From positions 1-64,000 of the forward strand of contig JBDHEI010000005.1 of assembly GCA_039591075.1 (NCBI GenBank): 64,000 nucleotides of DNA, given 5' to 3'. Positions 39,778 to 47,742 of the stretch are shown one piece after another. The DNA comes from JAOTVV01 sp039591075 (GTDB lineage: Bacteria; Gemmatimonadota; Gemmatimonadetes; Gemmatimonadales; GWC2-71-9). Under the pieces are notes generated by a model, which saw nothing but the letters and a program-made list of their open reading frames with translations, had not been told where the DNA came from and made no database searches. Numbering within the stretch: position 1 is the stretch's first letter; each line of letters starts with the position of its first letter. The position numbers were made by a program, and so were the translations under genes.

Positions 39778-42767
39778 GCGGCCCGCAGGTGGACCGTAGC
39801 CGTGCTGCCGTCGCGCTGGCCCAGATGCGTTCGGCGCTGCTCCGCCTCAGCACGCGAATTGCCGAAGCGCGGGACGAAGACGAGGTGTGCCACGGCGTCG
39901 TGGTGGCCCTGCGAGACGAGACGTTCCGCTTCGCTGGCGTGGGACTCTTCCTGGCCGGCAGTACGACGTTCGAACCGGCCCTGAAGGCCAGCGCCGGCAG
40001 CTTCGGCACGCTGGGGCCGGATGTCGCCGAACTCAGGCTCCCGCTCCGCATTGGAGAGAGCGCCATCGGTGAACTCGTCGCCCAGCGCCCGGTGGGCCAG
40101 GCGTTTGACAAGGGTGACGTGGAGATCCTAACGGCGGCTGCCAATCAGGCGAGCATCGCGATCGGCAGGGTCCGTCTACTCACGGCCGAGCGTCAACGGA
40201 CGACCGAGCAGCGCGCGCTTCTCGACACGCTCTCCGACCTCTCGGGGAAGCTGGAGCTCGACAAACTGCTTCAGGCGGTCCTGGAACGGGCCATCACCCT
40301 GCTCGACGTGACCGGCGGCGAGCTGGCGATCTACGAGGAGGAGACCGAAGAGCTCGCGATTGTCGCGAGTCACCGCATGGAAATGAATGCCGTCGGGTCA
40401 CGGATGCGGATCGGAGAGGGCGCGATGGGTCACGTGGCCATGACACACGAGCCCCTGATCATCCCTCGGTACCAGGACTGGGAAGGGCGGTCCGAAAAGT
40501 ACGGGCACAGTAGTGTCCAGTCGGTGATGGTCGCCCCGCTGCTCATCGGCTCCCGGTTGGTCGGTGCCATCGCCAGTGTCCATGCCAACCCGGCTCGCAA
40601 GTTTGGCGAGACCGATCTGCGATTGTTGAACCTCTTCGCCACGCAGGCGGCGATCGCGATCGAGAATGCGCGACTGTATACCGCCGAGCGGGAGCGGGCC
40701 TCGGAACAGCAGGCCCTCTTGGACACGCTCCAGGATGTTTCAGGCGAACTGGAGCTGTCGAAGCTTCTCCACACGGTGCTCGAGCGGGCCGTGAGCCTGC
40801 TCCACGTGACCGGCGGCGAGCTGGCCATCTACGAGGAGGACACCGAAGAGCTGGTGATCGTGGCCAGCCACAACATGGAGGTGAACGCCGTCGGCGCCCG
40901 CATGAAGATCGGCGAAGGGGCCATGGGACACGTCGCGGATAGGCACGAGCCGCTCATCATTCCGCGCTATCAGGAGTGGGCGGGTCGGTCGGACAAGTAC
41001 ACGCAGAGTACGGTGCAGGCGGTCATGGCGGCGCCCCTCATGATCGGCCACCGATTGGTCGGTGCCATCGCGAGCGTGCACGACGATCCACAACGCCAGT
41101 TCGGGGACAGCGATTTGAGGCGCCTCACGATGTTCGCGCCGCAGGCGGCTATCGCCATCGAGAACGCTCGCCTGTTCAGCACCGAGCGTCGCCGCGCGGA
41201 AGAGCAACAAGCCCTACTCGATACCATGAAGGACCTCTCGGGCGAGCTCGAGCTTGGGAAAGTGCTTCAGGGGGTGCTGGAGCGGGCCGTCTCGCTCTTG
41301 AAGGTGACCGGTGGTGAACTCGCGACGTACGATCCGGTTGCCGGAAACCTACGCATCGTGGCGAGCCACAACATGGCGTTCGATGCCGTCGGGACCACGA
41401 TGCCGTTAGGTGAAGGCGCGATGGGGCACGTCGCTCAAACGCACGAGCCGTTGATCATCCCGAACTACCAGGAGTGGTCGGGCCGTTCGGAGCAGTACAC
41501 GCACAACACCGTGCAGTCCGTTGTGGTGACGCCGCTGCTCATCGGCAAGCGGTTGGTGGGTTGCATCGCTGCCGTGCATGCCGATCCGACCCGCGTATTC
41601 GGATCGACTGATCTTGAGCTCCTCGAGCTGTTCGCTCCGCAGGGCGCGATCGCTATCGAAAACGCGCGACTCTTCGCCGAGGCTGAGCGGTACTTCGAGG
41701 ATCTCGTGCTCAACAACCCGGTCGCTATCGTCCGGGTAGATACGAACTACCAGATCACGTCCTGTAATCCGGCGTTCGAGCGGCTGTTCGGCTACACCAA
41801 GCAGGAAGTGGTGGGGGCCGATCTGGATCGGCTCGTCACCACCGAGCAAACGCTCGCCGAAGCGCATGCCTTTACGGAGGCGGCCAAGGGTGGGCGGACG
41901 ACCTCGGGCATTGGCCAGCGGCGTCGTAAGAACGGGACGCTGGTGGACGTCGAGGTCTTCTCCATTCCCATCCTGGTCGAGGGCACCTCGGTCGGCATGA
42001 TCGCGTTGTATCACGATATCACGGAGGTGCTCCAGGCCCGTCGTGCCGCTGAGGAGGCCAACGAGTCAAAGAGCCGCTTTCTCGCAAACACGAGCCACGA
42101 GCTTCGGACGCCGCTCAACGCGATTATCGGCTACAGTGAGATGCTGCAGGAGGAAGCCGAGGACGCGGGGCATGGCCAGTACGGTGCCGACTTGGCCAAG
42201 ATCCAGGCTGCGGGTACGCATCTGCTCTCCCTGATCAACGACATTCTGGACCTCTCGAAGATCGAAGCGGGCAAGATGGATCTGCATCTCACGGACTGCG
42301 ACGTGCGGCGGGTGGTCGACGACGTCGCGACCACCGTCGTGCCGTTGGTTGAGCGGAACGGTAACCGGTTGGCGCTTCGTTGCGACGGAGAACTCGGCGT
42401 CGTTCGGCTCGACGCCACGCGACTCCGGCAGGTGTTGTTGAACCTCCTGTCCAACGCCGCCAAATTCACCGAATCGGGAACCATCACGTTGTCGGCGACA
42501 CGGCGCCGCAACGGTTCGCAGCAGGAGGAGTTGGAGTTCCAGGTGTCCGACACCGGCATCGGCATGACGCCGGGCCAATTGCTGCGCGTCTTCGATGCCT
42601 TCGCGCAGGCCGACGCGACGACGGCCAGCAAGTACGGAGGAACGGGTTTGGGCTTGGCCATCAGCCGCCGGTTCTGTCAGATGATGGGTGGCGATCTCGA
42701 GGCGATCAGCCAACAGGGGGCGGGGACGACCTTCACGGCACGGCTCCCGGTGGTGTCGTCGGCATGA
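39774..42767 (+). CDS. Histidine kinase 3: four GAFs-PAS-HisKA-HATPase, no receiver
   Basis: A 997-residue paralog with a shortened first GAF (about 20-135) and three full GAF modules (about 155-300, 315-465, 480-632), PAS (about 637-755), phosphoacceptor His775 (TSHELRTPLNAIIGYSEMLQ) and HATPase (about 878-990; LLNLLSNAAKF, DTGIGM, GGTGLGLAIS). Unlike kinases 1 and 2 it stops right after the ATPase domain, so its phosphate must go to a separate receiver, plausibly the lone one at 45440 or the receiver in the terminal fusion protein. GAFs 2-4 are very alike, which points to recent internal duplication. Starts in an ATGA overlap. Confidence 0.92.
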   Translation: MSGPQVDRSRAAVALAQMRSALLRLSTRIAEARDEDEVCHGVVVALRDETFRFAGVGLFLAGSTTFEPALKASAGSFGTLGPDVAELRLPLRIGESAIGELVAQRPVGQAFDKGDVEILTAAANQASIAIGRVRLLTAERQRTTEQRALLDTLSDLSGKLELDKLLQAVLERAITLLDVTGGELAIYEEETEELAIVASHRMEMNAVGSRMRIGEGAMGHVAMTHEPLIIPRYQDWEGRSEKYGHSSVQSVMVAPLLIGSRLVGAIASVHANPARKFGETDLRLLNLFATQAAIAIENARLYTAERERASEQQALLDTLQDVSGELELSKLLHTVLERAVSLLHVTGGELAIYEEDTEELVIVASHNMEVNAVGARMKIGEGAMGHVADRHEPLIIPRYQEWAGRSDKYTQSTVQAVMAAPLMIGHRLVGAIASVHDDPQRQFGDSDLRRLTMFAPQAAIAIENARLFSTERRRAEEQQALLDTMKDLSGELELGKVLQGVLERAVSLLKVTGGELATYDPVAGNLRIVASHNMAFDAVGTTMPLGEGAMGHVAQTHEPLIIPNYQEWSGRSEQYTHNTVQSVVVTPLLIGKRLVGCIAAVHADPTRVFGSTDLELLELFAPQGAIAIENARLFAEAERYFEDLVLNNPVAIVRVDTNYQITSCNPAFERLFGYTKQEVVGADLDRLVTTEQTLAEAHAFTEAAKGGRTTSGIGQRRRKNGTLVDVEVFSIPILVEGTSVGMIALYHDITEVLQARRAAEEANESKSRFLANTSHELRTPLNAIIGYSEMLQEEAEDAGHGQYGADLAKIQAAGTHLLSLINDILDLSKIEAGKMDLHLTDCDVRRVVDDVATTVVPLVERNGNRLALRCDGELGVVRLDATRLRQVLLNLLSNAAKFTESGTITLSATRRRNGSQQEELEFQVSDTGIGMTPGQLLRVFDAFAQADATTASKYGGTGLGLAISRRFCQMMGGDLEAISQQGAGTTFTARLPVVSSA

Positions 42768-45421
42768 CGGAGCACGCGTCGCCGCGTCTCACGTCGGAGC
42801 GATTGATCCCCGGTCGCGGCGGCTTGGCCCGACGTCAGGCTGCGCTGCTCCGGCTCAGCACGGCGATCGCCGCCGCCCACGACGAGGCGGCGATCTATCG
42901 CTCGGTGGTGAACGGGCTGCATGACGAGGCGCTGGGATATAACTTCATCGGCGTCTTCGTGGTCGATGAAGCGACCGGAGACCGGGTACTCAAGGCCAGC
43001 GTCGGCTGGCCGGATGTGCCGGTCGACTGGCGCGTGCCGTTCGGGAAGGGACTGAGTGCCCGGGCCCTCGAAGACGGCAAGCTGCACTACACCGCCGACG
43101 TCACCCGCGCGTCGGAGTACCTGCCGTCGCTCAACAGCGGCTCCGAAGTGGACGTTCCCCTCCGGGTGGACGATACGACCATCGGGGTGCTGGTCGTCGA
43201 GAGCAGCGAGCCCAACGCCTTTGGTGCTGAGGACTTCGAGATTCTCACGGCGGCCGCGAATCAGGCCAGCATCGCGATCGGCCGGATTCGATTGCTTGCA
43301 GCCGAACGCCGCCGAGCCGATGAGCACAAGGCGTTGCTCGACACCATGCAGGACCTCGTCGGGGAGCTGGAGCTGTCGCGCGTCCTGCAGGCCGTGCTCG
43401 AGCGGGCCGTCTCGCTCCTCGGCGTGACCGGCGGAGAGGTGGCGATCTACGACGAGGACCGACGAGAGCTCGTCGTCGTTGCGAGTGAGAACATCGGCAA
43501 GAACTCCACGGGCACTCGCCTGGCCCTTGGTGAGGGGGCGATGGGAGCGGTGGCTGAGACGCTGGAACCGCTGATTATCCCGTCTTATCACGAGTGGCTC
43601 GGCCAGTCCGGGAAGTATGCCGACGTGACGGTACACGCGGTGATGGCTGCCCCACTGCTCATCGGCCGGCGGTTGGTGGGGGCCATCGCGACCGTGCACT
43701 CCGATCCGAACCGCGTGTTCGGGCCGGAGGACCTCCGCTTGGTCAATCTCTTTGCACCCCAGGCGGCGATCGCGATCGAGAACGCGCGGCTGTTCACCTC
43801 CGAGCGCCAGCGAGCGGAGGAACAGCGCGCACTCCTCGCCACCATGACGGACCTGTCGTCCGAGCTGGAACTGTCGAAGGCGCTCCAGGCCGTGCTGGAG
43901 CGGGCCGTGACGCTCCTGGGGGTGACCGGCGGTGAAGTGGCCATCTTCGATGACGTGACGCAGGAGCTGGAGGTGGTCGCGAGCGAGCAGATCGGCAAGG
44001 ACTCGACGGGCACTCGCCTGAAGATGGGCGAGGGGGCGATGGGGGTCGTGGCCCAGACGCTGGAGCCGCTCATCATCCCTTCCTACCACGAGTGGCTGGG
44101 GCAATCCGACAAGTACGCCGACCTGTTGGTTCATTCGGTGATGGCCGCGCCGCTCCTGATCGGCGGCCGACTCGTGGGCGCCATCGCAACGGTGCATTCC
44201 GACCCGGACCGGATTTTCGGCTCCGAGGATCTCCGACTCCTCAACCTGTTCGCACCGCAGGCGGCCATTGCCATCGAGAACGCACGGCTCTACACCGTGG
44301 CCCGCCAGCAGCGTGAGTATTTCGAGACCCTCGTGGAAAACAGCCCGGTGGCGATTGTGACGCTCGATCGGGAAGAACAGATCGTGTCGTGCAACCCGGC
44401 GTTCGAGCGGTTATTCGGGTATACGAAACAGGAAGCCGTCGGCAGTAACCTCGACGCCCTCATTACGACCGAGGCGACGAGATCGGAGGCCAAGGAATAC
44501 ACGCGAGAGGCGTTGGACCATCCGGTTCACGGGATCGGCCGCCGCTCTCGCAAGGACGGCTCGCTCGTGGACGTTGAGGTGCTCGGGGTGCCGGTGATCG
44601 TCGATGGCAAGCGTGTCGGGCTCATGGGCCTCTACTACGACATCACCGAATTGCTCCGCGCGCGACAGGCCGCCGAGGATGCCAACAGCGCTAAGAGCCA
44701 GTTCCTCGCCAGCATGAGCCACGAGCTCCGCACCCCGCTGAACGCGATCATCGGCTACAGTGAGATGGTGCAGGAAGAGGTCGAAGACCTGGGTCACGAC
44801 GAGCTGGGCGCCGACATGCAGAGGATCCACACGGCAGGCAAGCACCTGCTCTCGCTGATCAACAACGTGCTCGACCTCTCCAAGATCGAGGCGGGGAAGA
44901 TGGATGTGTACGCCGAGCGCTTCGAGATCCGGGCCATGCTGGATGAAGTCACGGCGACCGCGCGGCCGCTCATTGACACGAACCACAACGAGTTGATCGT
45001 ACGCGCGACGACGGACCTCGGGTCGATGCGCACCGACCTGACCAAGGTGCGGCAGATACTTCTGAACCTGCTGTCGAATGCCAGCAAGTTCACCGAGCGC
45101 GGGATCATCACCTTGGAGGTCGCGCGAGAAGCACCCCTGACCGAGGATGGTCCGCAACTGGTGTCGTTCGGCGTCTCCGATACGGGGATTGGAATGTCGC
45201 CGGAGCAGATGGATCGCCTGTTCGAGGCATTCTCGCAGGCGGAGGCATCGACAACGAGTAAGTACGGCGGGACCGGCCTTGGCCTCGCTATCACCAAGAA
45301 ATTCTGTCAGATGATGGGCGGCGACATCCAGGTGGAGAGTGCGTCCGGACGGGGTTCGACGTTCACGATCCGGCTGCCGGTGGAGGTGGCGCTCGCGCCC
45401 GCCGGCTCGATATCGGACTAG
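42764..45421 (+). CDS. Histidine kinase 4: three GAFs-PAS-HisKA-HATPase, no receiver
   Basis: An 885-residue paralog. GAF1 (about 25-178) is most like GAF1 of kinase 1; GAF2 (about 195-343) and GAF3 (about 360-510) are near duplicates of each other, sharing LEPLIIPSYHEWLGQS and MAAPLLIG. PAS lies at about 515-635, phosphoacceptor His653 (MSHELRTPLNAIIGYSEMVQ), and the HATPase domain at about 755-872 with LLNLLSNASKF, DTGIGM and GGTGLGLAIT. No receiver is attached. The start is ATG 42764 in an ATGA overlap with kinase 3; an open frame continues upstream but runs through the coding part of kinase 3. Confidence 0.92.
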   Translation: MTEHASPRLTSERLIPGRGGLARRQAALLRLSTAIAAAHDEAAIYRSVVNGLHDEALGYNFIGVFVVDEATGDRVLKASVGWPDVPVDWRVPFGKGLSARALEDGKLHYTADVTRASEYLPSLNSGSEVDVPLRVDDTTIGVLVVESSEPNAFGAEDFEILTAAANQASIAIGRIRLLAAERRRADEHKALLDTMQDLVGELELSRVLQAVLERAVSLLGVTGGEVAIYDEDRRELVVVASENIGKNSTGTRLALGEGAMGAVAETLEPLIIPSYHEWLGQSGKYADVTVHAVMAAPLLIGRRLVGAIATVHSDPNRVFGPEDLRLVNLFAPQAAIAIENARLFTSERQRAEEQRALLATMTDLSSELELSKALQAVLERAVTLLGVTGGEVAIFDDVTQELEVVASEQIGKDSTGTRLKMGEGAMGVVAQTLEPLIIPSYHEWLGQSDKYADLLVHSVMAAPLLIGGRLVGAIATVHSDPDRIFGSEDLRLLNLFAPQAAIAIENARLYTVARQQREYFETLVENSPVAIVTLDREEQIVSCNPAFERLFGYTKQEAVGSNLDALITTEATRSEAKEYTREALDHPVHGIGRRSRKDGSLVDVEVLGVPVIVDGKRVGLMGLYYDITELLRARQAAEDANSAKSQFLASMSHELRTPLNAIIGYSEMVQEEVEDLGHDELGADMQRIHTAGKHLLSLINNVLDLSKIEAGKMDVYAERFEIRAMLDEVTATARPLIDTNHNELIVRATTDLGSMRTDLTKVRQILLNLLSNASKFTERGIITLEVAREAPLTEDGPQLVSFGVSDTGIGMSPEQMDRLFEAFSQAEASTTSKYGGTGLGLAITKKFCQMMGGDIQVESASGRGSTFTIRLPVEVALAPAGSISD

Positions 45422-45439
45422 ATCACGGAGAGAGTATCG

Positions 45440-45811
45440 ATGGCCAAGATCCTCCTTGTCGAGGACAACGAGATGAATCGCGACATGCTGTCGCGACGCT
45501 TGATCCGGAAAGGCTACGAAGTGGCGATGGCCGTTGACGGGCGTGAGGGCGTCGACATGGCGCGCAGTGGTGACTACGACATCGTTCTCATGGACATGAG
45601 TCTGCCGGAGATCGACGGGTGGGAAGCGACGCGCCGCTTAAAGCAAGCCGCCGAAACCAAGGGTCTCCCGATCATCGCGCTGACGGCTCACGCGATGGCT
45701 GGTGATCGGGATAGAGCGCTCGAGGCCGGGTGCGACGACTACGACACCAAGCCGATCGACCTGCAACGACTCCTCGGTAAGATCGAGGCACTGCTGGGAC
45801 AGAGCACGTGA
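45440..45811 (+). CDS. Single-domain response regulator (CheY/DivK-like)
   Basis: A 123-residue lone receiver. It has the acidic pocket VEDN (7-10), phosphoacceptor Asp52 (IVLMDMSLPEIDGWE), Thr in IIALTAHAM and Lys104 in DTKPID. The MDMSLPxxDGWE and ALTAHAMxGDRxxAL stretches are those of DivK-type and hybrid-kinase receivers. It starts 18 bp after kinase 4 with GGAGAGAG upstream and overlaps the next gene by GTGA. Having no output domain, it probably carries phosphate from the receiver-less kinases 3 and 4 or acts by protein contact. Confidence 0.92.
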   Translation: MAKILLVEDNEMNRDMLSRRLIRKGYEVAMAVDGREGVDMARSGDYDIVLMDMSLPEIDGWEATRRLKQAAETKGLPIIALTAHAMAGDRDRALEAGCDDYDTKPIDLQRLLGKIEALLGQST

Positions 45812-47736
45812 CCGATCCGTCCACTGCCCACGCTCCCGCACCGGATCCGGTCTCGGGTCTGCGCCACGATCTACGCACCCCGGTGAACCACATTCTCGGC
45901 TACGCCGAAATGCTGCTGGAGGATGCCGAGGAACCGACCCACGCGGAACGGCGACGCGCGCTCCAGGAGACGGTACGCGCGGCGCGCGACGTCCTCAGCC
46001 TCATCAAAGTGGCGCTGCCGGCGTCACGAGACGACATCGCTCCGGAGGAGATCGGCAGCCTATACGATTCCCTGCGGGGGCCTCAGGGGAAGATCCTGAG
46101 CACCATGCGGGACCTGCTGACGAGCGACGGGGGCGACCCAGCGTTCCGAGAAGACATCCGACGGATCATCAAGGCGGCTGAGCGGCTCGCAAAGCCCGAC
46201 GCAGCCGTCACGAACAAGACCGCCGCGACGGAGGCGACCGATAGCACCACAGCTGGCGACGCCGATCGGTGTGTTGCGCATATCCTCGTCGTGGACGACG
46301 ACGAGGATAACCGCGAGGTACTGCGACGACGGCTCGAGCGCAACGGGTACCAGGTGGGCTGTGCCGAAGACGGCGGTCGGGCACTCGGGATGCTCTCGGA
46401 GCAGGCGTACGATCTCGTGTTGCTCGACGTCATGATGCCGGAACTCGACGGGTACCAGGTGTTGGAACGAATGAAGGGAACGCCGGCAACACGGGACATC
46501 CCGGTGATCATGATCTCCGCGCTCGACGACGTGTCCAGCGTCGTACGTTGCATCGAGCGGGGTGCGGAAGACTACCTCCCAAAGCCGTTCGACCCGATCC
46601 TGCTCCGAGCCCGGATAAGCGCGAGCCTCGAGAAGAAGCGGTTGCGCGACCAGGAGGTCCAGTATCTCGAGCGCGTGGCGCAGATCATCGAGGCCGCCAA
46701 GCGGATGGAGGCGGGGAGCTACCGTCCGGGCACACTGGCCGACTTGGGCGCAAGGGATAACGAGTTGGGCCAACTGGCCCGTGTGTTCGACGGGATGGCC
46801 CAACAGGTCCGCGCACGAGAGGATCAGCTGCGCGACCGCATTCGGGACCTCCGGTCGGAGATCGAGGCCGCGCGCACAACCCCGGCCGATGCGGAGACGG
46901 CGGTGGACGGGGGGAACCTCTCTGCAGGAGAGGCCTTTGCCGAACGCTACGAGGTCGTGTCCTTGATTGGTCGAGGGGGAATGGGCTCGGTGTATCGTGC
47001 CCGTGATCGCGAGCTGCTGGAAGACGTGGCGGTGAAGACGCTGTTGCCCCAGCTCGTAGCCGACGAAACGGTCATCGAGCGGTTCAAGCAGGAGATCCGG
47101 CTGGCGCGGCGGATTTCGCACCGCAACGTCGTACGCACGCACGACTTCGGTCAGTGGGGTGGTGTCTACTACCTCACCATGGAGTACGTGGAGGGGATCA
47201 CGGTACGGGCGCTCATCGATTCGCGGGGGCAGCTGGGCATCCCATCGACGCTCGCCATCGGAATGCAGCTGGCCGAGGCACTGAGTGTGGCGCACGAGCA
47301 GGGTGTGATCCACCGCGATATCAAGCCGCAGAACCTGCTGCTGGATCCCGAGGGGGCGCTGAAGGTGATGGACTTCGGTGTGGCGCGGCTCGCCAAGCGG
47401 CAGTCGGCCATTACTGAAGTCGGAATGGTGGTTGGCACGCCAGCCTACATGTCGCCGGAGCAGTTGTTGGGCGAAGCCGTCGACGCGCGGTCCGATCTCT
47501 ATGCGACGGGCGTGGTGCTCTACGAGTGTCTCACGGGTAGGATCCCCTTCGAGGCGAGTTCAGCCGTGACCCTGATCGCGAAGCTGCTGCACGAGGAGCC
47601 GACGCCGCCCGCCGAGGTCAATCGAGACATCCCGCCGGCCCTGTCGTCACTCCTCGTGCGTCTGCTTGCCAAAAAGCCCGAAGATCGCGTTCAGAGCGCA
47701 GCGGATCTGATGCAGCGCCTGCGCGAGATCGCGTAG
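45808..47736 (+). CDS. Fusion of HisKA-like helix, receiver, HAMP and Ser/Thr kinase
   Basis: A 642-residue soluble protein. Residues about 15-70 carry an H box (LRHDLRTPVNHILGYAEMLL, His20) like a HisKA dimerisation helix, but no HATPase domain follows. A receiver spans about 155-275 (VDDDED, Asp207, Lys259), a HAMP-like segment about 283-345 (AAKRMEAGSYRP, ELGQLARVFDGMAQQ) and a Hanks kinase about 381-642 with LIGRGGMGSVY, Lys410, HRD at 502-504, DFG at 522-524 and GTPAYMSPEQ. All catalytic residues are present. The layout suggests that His or Asp phosphorylation switches the Ser/Thr kinase through the HAMP linker. As the last gene of the cluster, it looks like the output of the upstream kinases. 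Confidence 0.9.
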   Translation: MTDPSTAHAPAPDPVSGLRHDLRTPVNHILGYAEMLLEDAEEPTHAERRRALQETVRAARDVLSLIKVALPASRDDIAPEEIGSLYDSLRGPQGKILSTMRDLLTSDGGDPAFREDIRRIIKAAERLAKPDAAVTNKTAATEATDSTTAGDADRCVAHILVVDDDEDNREVLRRRLERNGYQVGCAEDGGRALGMLSEQAYDLVLLDVMMPELDGYQVLERMKGTPATRDIPVIMISALDDVSSVVRCIERGAEDYLPKPFDPILLRARISASLEKKRLRDQEVQYLERVAQIIEAAKRMEAGSYRPGTLADLGARDNELGQLARVFDGMAQQVRAREDQLRDRIRDLRSEIEAARTTPADAETAVDGGNLSAGEAFAERYEVVSLIGRGGMGSVYRARDRELLEDVAVKTLLPQLVADETVIERFKQEIRLARRISHRNVVRTHDFGQWGGVYYLTMEYVEGITVRALIDSRGQLGIPSTLAIGMQLAEALSVAHEQGVIHRDIKPQNLLLDPEGALKVMDFGVARLAKRQSAITEVGMVVGTPAYMSPEQLLGEAVDARSDLYATGVVLYECLTGRIPFEASSAVTLIAKLLHEEPTPPAEVNRDIPPALSSLLVRLLAKKPEDRVQSAADLMQRLREIA

Positions 47737-47742
47737 TCTGGC

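Noticed and set aside
42380..42763. Upstream extension of kinase 4 by 128 codons
   Set aside because: It overlaps the ATPase domain of kinase 3 in another frame and is rich in Arg and Gly without family similarity; ATG 42764 gives the standard ATGA overlap seen at the other junctions.
36900..44300. Tandem repeat arrays or CRISPR-like structure
   Set aside because: The repetition is about 450-bp protein modules (GAF domains) that diverge at the DNA level; there are no short uniform repeats with spacers.
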